From Chthoniobacterales bacterium (GTDB taxonomy: Bacteria; Verrucomicrobiota; Verrucomicrobiia; Chthoniobacterales; UBA10450): a stretch of DNA of 5,364 nt. A program made the translations under genes and the position numbers. The stretch covers positions 1 to 5,364 of the forward strand of contig JACCXL010000399.1 in assembly GCA_013697015.1 (NCBI GenBank), read 5' to 3'. Below, in pieces: positions 1 through 5,364 of this stretch. The notes under the pieces are model-generated. The model searched no databases. It was given only the letters and a program-made list of their open reading frames with translations, and was not told the origin of the DNA. Position 1 is the stretch's first letter. Every line of letters starts with the position of its first letter.

Positions 1-487
1 GGGCGGCGAGAGCGAGGATTCCGCTGCCGGTCCCGAGATCCAGCAGACTCCAGCCGCGGGGCCGGTCGCGAGAAAATCGTTCGAGAAGACGCAGGCACAT
101 CGCGGTGGTGGCGTGCTCGCCGGTTCCGAAAGCCGCCGCCGCGGGAATGATCAAAGTCGGTTGGTCGCGGCCGGACAACGATTTCTTGCCGTCCCCTACG
201 ATCGTCAAACGTGAACCGATTCGAAGCGGCTTGCGCGCGGGCGCCTTGAAGAGCTGCTCTTGCCAGTCACGCAGCAGTGGCCTGGCTTTGCCGCCGTAAG
301 TCTCCACCAGTCGACCCGCCGCGCGTCGATTCTCACAGAATATCTCCACCAGCCGGAGGCGCTTCCCGGGACGTTCAACGATCGCATATCCCTTCGCGGC
401 CTGCCTCGAAAGGACCGACTCGTTCCGCGCCAGCCAATCGCGGCGGACGTATTTCTGCCAGAGATAACTTCGCGAGCTCGCGGCCAT
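1..487 (-). CDS. prmA: Ribosomal protein L11 methyltransferase PrmA, C-terminal part beyond the window
   Basis: This is an S-adenosylmethionine-dependent methyltransferase that modifies ribosomal protein L11 in the cytoplasm. The first 162 residues are visible. An N-terminal substrate-recognition-like region (about 1-105) contains YLWQKYVRRDW near the start and PLRIGSRLTIV just before the catalytic domain. PrmA's characteristic FGTGEHATT follows at about 120-128, and then SAM-binding motif I, LLDLGTGSG, at 148-156. The ATG at 487 is the only ATG, GTG or TTG in this frame back to the end of the upstream regulator gene, so the start is well constrained even without a good ribosome binding site (only a weak AGGGG about 16 bases upstream). 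Motif I lies somewhat nearer the N-terminus than in the E. coli enzyme, so the recognition domain is short. The catalytic NPPY-type motif would lie off the left edge. The gene follows the response regulator after 122 bases. Related SAM methyltransferases are possible, but the FGTGEHATT motif argues strongly for PrmA. Confidence 0.88.
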   Translation of the reverse strand, partial: MAASSRSYLWQKYVRRDWLARNESVLSRQAAKGYAIVERPGKRLRLVEIFCENRRAAGRLVETYGGKARPLLRDWQEQLFKAPARKPLRIGSRLTIVGDGKKSLSGRDQPTLIIPAAAAFGTGEHATTAMCLRLLERFSRDRPRGWSLLDLGTGSGILALAA

Positions 488-609
488 TGCGTATCTTTGG
501 TCGCCCCTAATCCGCGCTGAGCAAACTTGATTTCGTCCGTCAATTTGTCGTCGCTGAAGCGCAGGGCTCGGACTGATCGCGGCCGACGTGGAGTTCGCCC
601 GGGAGTGGC

Positions 610-1008
610 TCAGCCAGCTGTGACCGTCGGCGGTGGGAAGTCGGGCTCCAACGCCGCCGTCTTCAGCGTCTCAAAGACGCGACGCAGATCTTCCAGTTTG
701 ATCGGCTTCTGCAACGAGGCGACGGCGCCAGAAGAAGCCGGGGCCAGGTCGGCCTTGTAATCGATTCCGGAAAGAAAAACCACTCGTCCTGCGGGGTCGC
801 TGCTCAGAATATTCCGGCATGCTGTTAACCCATTCAGCTTCGCCATGTTGTAATCCATGAGCACGACATCCGGATGGCTTCGTTGGTATGAGCGGATGGC
901 GTCCAAACCGGAATGGACCACGCCCACAACTTCATGGTCACAGCTTTCGACGAGCGCAGCGAGAGCGCTCGCAAAGGATTTCTCGTCGTCTGCGATCAGG
1001 ACGCGCAT
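610..1008 (-). CDS. Stand-alone receiver-domain response regulator (CheY-like)
   Basis: The protein has 132 residues and consists of a single REC domain plus a short proline-rich tail (EPDFPPPTVTAG), with no DNA-binding or enzymatic output domain. All the phosphorylation residues are visible: the acidic pair D7-D8 in LIADDEK, the phosphoacceptor D52 in VVLMDYNM, the switch Ser S80 in VVFLSG, and K101-P102 in LQKPI. It should therefore be a phosphorylatable cytoplasmic signalling protein that works by protein contact, like CheY or Spo0F, or as a phosphorelay intermediate. No histidine kinase or chemotaxis gene lies nearby, so its partner and output are unknown. The start at 1008 is supported by an AAGGA ribosome binding site 4 bases upstream, the clearest in the window. 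The gene lies 81 bases downstream of tRNA-Gly on the same strand and could be transcribed with it. prmA follows in the same orientation. Confidence 0.88.
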   Translation of the reverse strand: MRVLIADDEKSFASALAALVESCDHEVVGVVHSGLDAIRSYQRSHPDVVLMDYNMAKLNGLTACRNILSSDPAGRVVFLSGIDYKADLAPASSGAVASLQKPIKLEDLRRVFETLKTAALEPDFPPPTVTAG

Positions 1009-1012
1009 ATAT

Positions 1013-1017
1013 TCCTT
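1013..1017 (-). promoter_or_regulatory. Ribosome binding site of the response regulator
   Basis: AAGGA lies 4 bases before the ATG at 1008 on the minus strand, and it fixes that start codon. It is the only convincing Shine-Dalgarno sequence in front of any gene whose start is visible in the window. Confidence 0.6.
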
Positions 1018-1041
1018 ACAGGAGATATCATGCCTGACGCC

Positions 1042-1071
1042 GGGGAAATTGAAAAGAAATCAATCCTCCCC
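1042..1071 (-). other. Hairpin in the leader between tRNA-Gly and the response regulator
   Basis: On the minus strand, GGGGA and ATTGA pair with TCAAT and TCCCC across a 7-base loop (TTTCTTT). A small 2-versus-1 internal loop separates the two 5-base-pair stems. The element sits about 20 bases downstream of the tRNA 3' end and 33 bases upstream of the regulator's start codon. No T-tract follows on either strand, so it does not look like an intrinsic terminator. It could be a processing or stability element in a tRNA-mRNA transcript, or chance. No function is claimed. Confidence 0.35.
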
Positions 1072-1089
1072 GAGTTGGAAGCAGGAGAG

Positions 1090-1161
<72 letters not shown>

Positions 1162-1178
1162 AGCAGGAAAGGGAAGGA

Positions 1179-1206
1179 ATAATCTCCACGGCCTTCGGGC
1201 GTGCAA
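1179..1206 (-). promoter_or_regulatory. Possible sigma-70-type promoter for tRNA-Gly
   Basis: On the minus strand, TTGCAC (1206-1201) resembles a -35 box and GATTAT (1184-1179) a -10 box, separated by 16 bases. The -10 ends 17 bases before the tRNA 5' end, a sensible distance for a short leader. The matches to consensus are only 3/6 and 4/6, so this is a weak candidate chosen mainly for its position. Confidence 0.28.
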
Positions 1207-1294
1207 GGCTTTATTCGCCGCGGGCGCCCTTCTGGCGCTGATTTTCTTGAATCTGAAACAGCCTCAGCCCGCATCTCACTGGCAAACGATCCCT

Positions 1295-2050
1295 ATGAAA
1301 TCATTACTTCTGACTTCTCTCTGGTCCGTCGCATTCGCGCTGAACGCTCTCGGGCAAAGCCCATCCATCGCTCCGAGTCTCTCCCCGATGATCTCGCCGA
1401 GCGCGACCGCTGCAGCGGTCTCTGGCGCCGTGGCCGCGCCGCCGCCGGTCACCGCATTTCCCACGGCCGCTCCCAGCCAAAGCGCAATCTCGCCTGCAGC
1501 AGCCACCTCTGCTACTCCGCGGGATCCATTAGCCGAGCGGATTCAGCGGGACGTGCGCAAGCAGTTCAAGAAACATCATTTTTCGATGACGGTCGGCGAT
1601 TCCGGCGACGAGGAGGACAAGGACAACGACAACGACGAGAACCGGCATCACAGCTCGAATGACGCAATTCCCGACGCGGTCATACCCATCGTTGCGCTCT
1701 CCGTTTTTGCGCTCTTCGCAACACCGATCGGAATTGTTTTCGTCATCATGTATTTCAGCATGTCCAAGTCGCGGGCGCTGCATCGGACAGTGCGCGCGAT
1801 GGTGGAGAAAGGACAGGAAGTCCCAGCTGCCTTGCTCAATCCGCCGCCAGCAGTCCGGCAACGGTCGGATATGCGTCGTGGCATTGTGCTGCTGATGATT
1901 GGTCTGGGCGTCATGCTCTTCCTCGCTGCGGTCAATGACTGGGAAGGCGGCGCCTGGAGCATCGGCTTGATTCCTTTCCTGATCGGCGCCGGTTACCTGC
2001 TGGTCTGGAAGCTCGAAGGAAAGAAAGACAACGTTCCCCCGCTGCCCTAA
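1295..2050 (+). CDS. DUF6249-like membrane protein with signal peptide and acidic linker
   Basis: The protein has 251 residues and its function is unknown. A signal peptide spans residues 1-20 (MKSLLLTSLWSVAFALNALG). A Pro/Ser/Ala/Thr-rich low-complexity segment (about 21-75) follows, then a charged stretch (77-96) and a strongly acidic, His-containing linker (102-119: DSGDEEDKDNDNDENRHH). Membrane helices lie at about 128-154, 196-213 and 221-240. Helix 1 is followed by a basic motif with LHRTVRAMVEKGQEVPAALL (162-181), which resembles the conserved core of DUF6249 proteins. I recalled that family by eye and have not searched for it. The ATG at 1295 is preferred because it begins a typical signal peptide. 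The alternative TTG at 1247 adds 16 unremarkable residues. No good ribosome binding site is seen at either. The sigma-factor gene follows after 9 bases, so the two are probably co-transcribed, which suggests an envelope role tied to that sigma factor. Confidence 0.8.
   Translation: MKSLLLTSLWSVAFALNALGQSPSIAPSLSPMISPSATAAAVSGAVAAPPPVTAFPTAAPSQSAISPAAATSATPRDPLAERIQRDVRKQFKKHHFSMTVGDSGDEEDKDNDNDENRHHSSNDAIPDAVIPIVALSVFALFATPIGIVFVIMYFSMSKSRALHRTVRAMVEKGQEVPAALLNPPPAVRQRSDMRRGIVLLMIGLGVMLFLAAVNDWEGGAWSIGLIPFLIGAGYLLVWKLEGKKDNVPPLP
1405..1420. repeat. Perfect 16-base palindrome inside the DUF6249-like gene
   Basis: GACCGCTGCAGCGGTC equals its own reverse complement. It lies in the part of the gene encoding the Ala/Thr/Ser-rich low-complexity segment. 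The symmetry could be an operator-like site, but runs of GCN alanine codons readily create such palindromes. Confidence 0.3.
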
Positions 2051-2059
2051 TTTCGGCGC

Positions 2060-2596
2060 GTGGAGCTGACGGATGCAGACCTCGTCGCCAGAGTCCTCCT
2101 CGATGACGATCACCACGCCTTCGCGGAATTGGTCCGGCGCCATCAATCAACCGTGCGAGGCTTGCTCCGCCAGCTCACGCGCACCGATGTGGCGCTGGCC
2201 GACGATCTCGCGCAGGAGACATTTTTGCGCGCTTACAAACATATTCGCAGCTTCCGGGGCGAAGCGCGTTTCTCCACCTGGCTCTATCGCATCGCCTATA
2301 ACTGCTTCCGCGAAGACGCGCGGCGCCGGAAAGAACTCGTGGGAATCGACGAAGCCAAATGGCAGGCCGAGCAAGATCCCCAGACGGTGGACCCGGCCCT
2401 GAGACACGACCTTATGCAAGCGTTGCAAACTCTCCCGCTCCACGAACGCTCGGCGGTTTTGCTTTGCTGTCAGAACGGATTATCGCATGATGAAGCCGCG
2501 CGCGTTTTGGACATTCCGCTTGGGACGGTGAAAACGAACGTCCTGCGAGGGCGGGAGAAGTTGAAGCGCGCACTGGCGGCGTGGGAGTCGAAATAA
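2060..2596 (+). CDS. ECF-family RNA polymerase sigma-70 factor
   Basis: The protein has 178 residues, a normal length for an extracytoplasmic-function sigma factor. It would direct RNA polymerase to a specific promoter set. Region sigma-2 spans about 7-92 and includes the core-binding and -10-recognition motifs DDLAQETFLRAYKHI (48-62) and FSTWLYRIAYNCFREDARRR (71-90). A variable linker covers about 93-115. Region sigma-4 (about 117-175) carries the helix-turn-helix for -35 recognition, with LSHDEAARVLDIPLGTVKTN at 141-160. The start is GTG at 2060, 9 bases after the upstream stop; no ATG in this frame would keep an intact sigma-2. No Shine-Dalgarno sequence is visible, so translation may be coupled to the upstream gene. 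The next gene starts 5 bases after the stop and encodes a small membrane protein that may be its anti-sigma factor. It resembles the RpoE/SigW-like branch, but its ECF group and target promoters cannot be read from sequence alone. Confidence 0.93.
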   Translation: MELTDADLVARVLLDDDHHAFAELVRRHQSTVRGLLRQLTRTDVALADDLAQETFLRAYKHIRSFRGEARFSTWLYRIAYNCFREDARRRKELVGIDEAKWQAEQDPQTVDPALRHDLMQALQTLPLHERSAVLLCCQNGLSHDEAARVLDIPLGTVKTNVLRGREKLKRALAAWESK

Positions 2597-2601
2597 ACAA
2601 A

Positions 2602-2928
2602 ATGGACGGGCAACTTCAGGAAGACTCGTTGGACGCGCGCTTGCGCGATGAGGCGCCCTACCTCGATGACGCTGGGTTCACCGCCACCGTCGTGCAGCGG
2701 CTGCCGCAGAAGCGCGCGAGCTCGAAATTCCGCGCCACCGTGCTGATCCTGGTCACGATTCTCGGCAGCGCGCTCGCCTATGTTCTCTCCGGCGGCGGGC
2801 GATTCATCATCGAAGGAATTGCGCGCATCGGCTCGCTTTCGCTTCTTTCTGTCGGCCTGCTCGCGCTCTGCAGCGCGCTCGTTGCCATGGCTGTTGCCGG
2901 CGCGGCCGCCTGGTCCAAGGCTCGTTAG
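2602..2928 (+). CDS. Small two-TM protein, candidate anti-sigma factor
   Basis: The protein has 108 residues. A soluble, charged N-terminus (1-44) contains APYLDDAGFTATVVQRLP (18-35). That pattern recalls the N-terminal segment of small membrane anti-sigma-like proteins found after ECF sigma genes (DUF5056-like, by recollection only). Two hydrophobic helices follow at about 45-62 and 78-103, joined by a short loop with R67, E71 and R75, and the protein ends WSKAR. No zinc-binding HxxxCxxC motif is present, so it is not a ZAS-type anti-sigma. The ATG at 2602, 5 bases after the sigma stop, is preferred. An in-frame GTG at 2581 would overlap the sigma gene by 16 bases. Tight spacing with the sigma gene suggests co-translation and a regulatory partnership. 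The alternative is a membrane protein without sigma-binding activity. The stop overlaps the convergent ribF stop by 4 bases. Confidence 0.72.
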   Translation: MDGQLQEDSLDARLRDEAPYLDDAGFTATVVQRLPQKRASSKFRATVLILVTILGSALAYVLSGGGRFIIEGIARIGSLSLLSVGLLALCSALVAMAVAGAAAWSKAR

Positions 2929-3887
2929 GCGTCCGCCGCGGGCAAAGTCTGGCCAATTCCGCCAGCCAGTAATTGTTTTGCCCTGCGCACGTCTTGCGCG
3001 ATTTGCGCGGCGAGCGCTTCGGTGTTTGAGAATTTTTTCTCTCCTCGCAAATACTGCACAAACCGGACCTCCACATCCTGTCCGTAAAGGTCCGCGTCGA
3101 AGTCGAAAATGTGCAGCTCCAACACGCGCTCGGGGCGAGCGCTTGGCACCGTCGGCCGGTAACCGAGATTGACCACGCCGCGCAACCGCCGTCCGTGCAG
3201 AATCGCCTCCGCCGCGTAAACGCCATTGGGAGGAAACTGCTCGCTGTGCGCACTGAGATTCGCGGTCGGATAACCAAGCTTCCGCCCAAGTTGTGCGCCC
3301 GCCTGCACCGTTCCGAGGATTGAATACTCGCGCCCCAGCATCGCCGCAGCAGTCGCGAAGTCGCCCGCTTCCACCGCTGCCCGGATCGCGGTGCTGCTCA
3401 CAACTTCGTCGCCCACCGCGACCGGCTTTATCCCGACCACTTCGAATCCGAAGCGCGCGCCCAGTTTCTGCAAAAGCGCGAGATTGCCGGCGCGGCCTTT
3501 TCCGAAGGACCATTCGTGGCCTACGCAAATCTCTCGGAGCGGCCGCGCGTTCGAGACCAGATCTTCCACAAATCGCTCTGGCGCAGTCTCGGCGAAGGCC
3601 CGGTCGAAATTTAAGACGAGCAGATGCTCCACGCCGAGCTCGCGGATGAGAGCGATTTTGTGCTGCGTCGCGGTCAGGAGATGCGGCGCATTCTCGGGCC
3701 TCAATACCTTCACCGGATGCGGGTCGAAGGTCACGACGATGGGAGTTCCATTGCTCTCTTTGGCGTGCGCGGCCGAGGTGGAAATGACCGCCTGATGGCC
3801 GAGATGAACGCCGTCGAAGACGCCGATCGCGAGAAAAACGGGACCCTGCAACCGTGCCAGCTCGGAGATCGACGGGAAAACCTCCAT
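2925..3887 (-). CDS. ribF: Bifunctional riboflavin kinase / FAD synthetase RibF
   Basis: This cytoplasmic enzyme phosphorylates riboflavin to FMN and then adenylylates FMN to FAD. The 320 residues match the usual family length. The N-terminal nucleotidyltransferase domain shows GVFDGVHLGH (22-31), TFDPHP (53-58), GHEWSFGKGRAGN (123-135) and SSTAIR (164-169). The C-terminal flavokinase domain shows LGRKLGYPTANL (200-211, with the PTAN metal/ATP motif at 207-210), NGVYA (221-225), VVNLGYRPT (238-246) and LELHIFDFDADLYG (256-269), where E257 is the likely catalytic base. The ATG at 3887 gives a normal N-terminus. The frame is open further upstream, but that extension overlaps truB and has no family-like sequence. 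The gene is 14 bases downstream of truB, in the usual cluster order. No FMN riboswitch is seen or expected at this internal operon position. Its TAA overlaps the stop of the convergent plus-strand gene by 4 bases. Confidence 0.96.
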   Translation of the reverse strand: MEVFPSISELARLQGPVFLAIGVFDGVHLGHQAVISTSAAHAKESNGTPIVVTFDPHPVKVLRPENAPHLLTATQHKIALIRELGVEHLLVLNFDRAFAETAPERFVEDLVSNARPLREICVGHEWSFGKGRAGNLALLQKLGARFGFEVVGIKPVAVGDEVVSSTAIRAAVEAGDFATAAAMLGREYSILGTVQAGAQLGRKLGYPTANLSAHSEQFPPNGVYAAEAILHGRRLRGVVNLGYRPTVPSARPERVLELHIFDFDADLYGQDVEVRFVQYLRGEKKFSNTEALAAQIAQDVRRAKQLLAGGIGQTLPAADA

Positions 3888-3901
3888 CGCCGTGTGACTT
3901 G

Positions 3902-4624
3902 TTAGGCTCCGCGCCGGCGCGAGACTTCCGGAAGAGAAAGAATTCGATCCATGATATCGACCGGCTCGGCCTTTTGCAGTTCTTCCACCGTGATCGCGCC
4001 ATCGACCGCAAAGCGGCCCGATTGCGTGCGCCGCAAGGCCTGCAGATGCGCGCCGCAACCGAGCGTGTCGCCGATATCGTGCACGTACGTCCGGACGTAA
4101 AATCCTTTGCTGCACAGGACGCTGAAATCAATCTCAGGCAAAGCAACTCGTCCGATGCTGTAGCCATAGACATGCACGAGTCTGGGCTCGCGCTCCACGG
4201 TTTTGCCTTGCCGGGCCAGCTTGTAGAGCGGAACGCCGCCTTGTTTGATGGCCGAGACCATTGGCGGCATCTGATAAAAATCGCCGCGATATTTTTCGAA
4301 GGCCGCGCGCACCGCGGCTTCCTCCAGCGGCGGAACCGGTCGCTCCTCGAGGACGGTGCCCGCGCAATCCTGGGTGTCGGTGGTGACGCCGAGTTTTAAG
4401 GTGCCGGCATATTCCTTGTCTTCGCTCATGAGGAGATCCTGTATTTTCGTGCCGCGCCCGAGAGTGAGCAGGAGAAGGCCGGTCGCGATCGGATCGAGCG
4501 TTCCGCAATGTCCGACTTTCCTGATCTGCAGCCGCCGACGAACCAGCGCGACCACGTCGTGCGACGTCATGCCGGCGGCCTTATCGACGAGTAGAACGCC
4601 GTCAGGAGTGGCAGTCAACGACAT
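3902..4624 (-). CDS. truB: tRNA pseudouridine-55 synthase TruB
   Basis: TruB converts uridine 55 in the T-loop of elongator tRNAs to pseudouridine. Visible family motifs are GVLLVDKAAGMTSHDVV (9-25), GHCGTLDPIATGLL (38-51) with the catalytic Asp D44, KEYAGTLKLGVTTDTQD (70-86) with active-site Tyr Y72, QMPPMVSAIKQGGVPLYKLAR (118-138), GFYVRTYVHDIG (174-185) with the conserved Arg R178, and LRRTQSGRF (197-205). At 240 residues the protein is shorter than the E. coli enzyme (314) and ends soon after the catalytic domain, lacking the C-terminal PUA-like domain. Short TruBs of this kind are common outside proteobacteria, so this is probably not a truncation. The start codon lies inside the end of nrnA (23-base overlap), which suggests translational coupling. 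No Shine-Dalgarno sequence is visible. Confidence 0.96.
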   Translation of the reverse strand: MSLTATPDGVLLVDKAAGMTSHDVVALVRRRLQIRKVGHCGTLDPIATGLLLLTLGRGTKIQDLLMSEDKEYAGTLKLGVTTDTQDCAGTVLEERPVPPLEEAAVRAAFEKYRGDFYQMPPMVSAIKQGGVPLYKLARQGKTVEREPRLVHVYGYSIGRVALPEIDFSVLCSKGFYVRTYVHDIGDTLGCGAHLQALRRTQSGRFAVDGAITVEELQKAEPVDIMDRILSLPEVSRRRGA

Positions 4625-5364
4625 CGCAAATTGCCGCGAGAACGCGCTCTTCGACTTCGGCTAAAGTCCCGCGCACGCGCGCACCGGCAGCCATTTTGTG
4701 TCCACCCCCCCCGAAGCGCTGGCAGATCGTGCACACATCGGCCGCTTCGCTCTTCGAACGCATGCTCACGCGGACTTTTCCATCCGGCAGTTCCTCAAAA
4801 AAAACCGCCACGACGACGCCCTGGATCGCGCGCAGGTGATCGATCAAGCCTTCATTGTCTTCCGGAATCGCCTTGAGTTTCTCGGCCGTTTCCAGACTGA
4901 GGCTGAAGCTCGCGATCTTCCCGCCCGCGTTGAAGCGCATGGTGCCGAGAACTTCGCGGAGCAACTCGACCCGACGGCGCGGAAAGCTTTCGTAGAGGGC
5001 CTGACTGGTGACGCCCACATCGACTCCGAGGCGAATCAGTTCGGCCGCGATTTCAAACGTCCGTGCCGTGGTGTTCGGATACTGAAACGAACCGGTGTCG
5101 GTGGATATGGCCGCGTAAAGATTCTCCGCAATCGCGGCGTTCATCGGCAGTCCCTCCGCTGCAATGAGCTCGAACAGAATCTGGCCGGTCGCCGGCGAGA
5201 TCGGATCGATATGAACGAGGTCGCCGTAGCGCGGGTTACTGGGATGATGGTCGATGTTGATCCAAAGCTTCGCCTGGTGAACCGCTTCTCCCGCGGCGCC
5301 GAGACGATTTTCGGTCGCGGTATCGAGCGCGATCGCGACCTCGAATTCCCCGCCTTCCGCCGGC
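4602..5364 (-). CDS. nrnA: DHH-family oligoribonuclease / pAp phosphatase NrnA, 5' end beyond the window
   Basis: NrnA-type DHH phosphoesterases degrade very short RNAs to mononucleotides, and many also dephosphorylate 3'-phosphoadenosine-5'-phosphate, using Mn2+. The last 253 residues are visible. The DHH domain shows ALDTATENRLG (visible residues 12-22, with a conserved metal-binding Asp), the signature NIDHHPSN (36-43) and STDTGSFQYPNTTARTFE further on. The DHHA1 domain carries its substrate-binding glycine motif RFGGGGHKMAAGA near the C-terminus (GGGG at visible residues 218-221, H222). The missing N-terminus, probably 70-90 residues, would hold the first metal-binding HxxPDGD-type motif. 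The ORF is open to the right edge, and the internal ATG at 5144 is not the start. It overlaps truB by 23 bases and belongs to the classic rbfA-nrnA-truB-ribF arrangement, so rbfA may lie just outside the window. An 8-base G run and an 8-base T run fall inside the coding frame. Confidence 0.93.
   Translation of the reverse strand, partial: PAEGGEFEVAIALDTATENRLGAAGEAVHQAKLWINIDHHPSNPRYGDLVHIDPISPATGQILFELIAAEGLPMNAAIAENLYAAISTDTGSFQYPNTTARTFEIAAELIRLGVDVGVTSQALYESFPRRRVELLREVLGTMRFNAGGKIASFSLSLETAEKLKAIPEDNEGLIDHLRAIQGVVVAVFFEELPDGKVRVSMRSKSEAADVCTICQRFGGGGHKMAAGARVRGTLAEVEERVLAAICDVVDCHS

Noticed and set aside
205..543. Minus-strand ORF of 112 codons over the prmA start
   Set aside because: It is a frame-shifted shadow. 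The overlapping frame starting at 487 carries the continuous PrmA motifs, including FGTGEHATT and LLDLGTGSG.
488..609. A TTGACG -35-like match on the minus strand upstream of prmA
   Set aside because: No acceptable -10 hexamer lies 16-18 bases downstream, so I do not call a promoter.
1529..2146. Minus-strand ORF of 205 codons opposite the DUF6249-like and sigma genes
   Set aside because: Its composition (His/Asp/Arg-rich, with VVVVLVLLV arising from antisense GAC/AAC codons) shows it is the antisense reading of the acidic linker and membrane helices.
2949..2965. Inverted repeat CTGGC-N7-GCCAG near the ribF stop, considered as a terminator
   Set aside because: It is only 5 base pairs, lies inside the ribF coding sequence and has no T-tract on either strand.
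2470..4173. Minus-strand ORF of 567 codons, the longest open frame in the window
   Set aside because: It overlaps ribF and part of truB in another frame and runs antisense to the small membrane gene and the end of the sigma gene. Its sequence is Arg/Ala/Gly-rich with no domain pattern, as expected from a GC-rich shadow frame.

Overview
The window is GC-rich, tightly packed bacterial chromosome with no mobile elements, CRISPR arrays or prophage genes. The gene content and protein style point to Verrucomicrobiota, possibly a soil Chthoniobacterales/Udaeobacter-like lineage: a PrmA with a short N-terminal domain, a DUF6249-like gene beside an ECF sigma factor, and almost no Shine-Dalgarno sequences. 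This placement is inferred from protein style, not shown by a marker gene. No gene-free stretch exceeds about 135 bases.

Left part (1-1206, all minus strand). Reading leftwards there is a weak promoter candidate (1179-1206), a tRNA-Gly(GCC) gene (1090-1161), a short leader with a hairpin, a stand-alone receiver-domain response regulator (610-1008), a 122-base gap, and then prmA, the ribosomal protein L11 methyltransferase. prmA starts at 487 and runs off the left edge before its C-terminal half. I see no gene or clear signal in the 488-609 gap.

Middle part (1295-2928, plus strand). Three closely spaced genes probably form one operon: a secreted or membrane-anchored DUF6249-like protein with three membrane segments (1295-2050), an ECF sigma-70 factor with a GTG start (2060-2596), and a small protein with two membrane segments (2602-2928) that looks like a cognate anti-sigma or membrane partner. 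The gaps are 9 and 5 bases. The layout suggests an envelope-linked transcription switch. It is the least characterised part of the window.

Right part (2925-5364, minus strand). This is a compact housekeeping operon read right to left: nrnA (DHH-family oligoribonuclease/pAp phosphatase, 5' end beyond the window), truB (tRNA pseudouridine-55 synthase) and ribF (bifunctional FAD synthetase/riboflavin kinase). nrnA and truB overlap by 23 bases, and truB and ribF are 14 bases apart. This order is the 3' part of the widespread infB-rbfA-nrnA-truB-ribF translation/RNA-processing cluster. ribF and the small membrane gene converge and share 4 bases at their stop codons, leaving no room for a terminator between them.

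Nothing here is a clearly new system. The best candidate for follow-up is the DUF6249 / ECF sigma / two-TM protein module.
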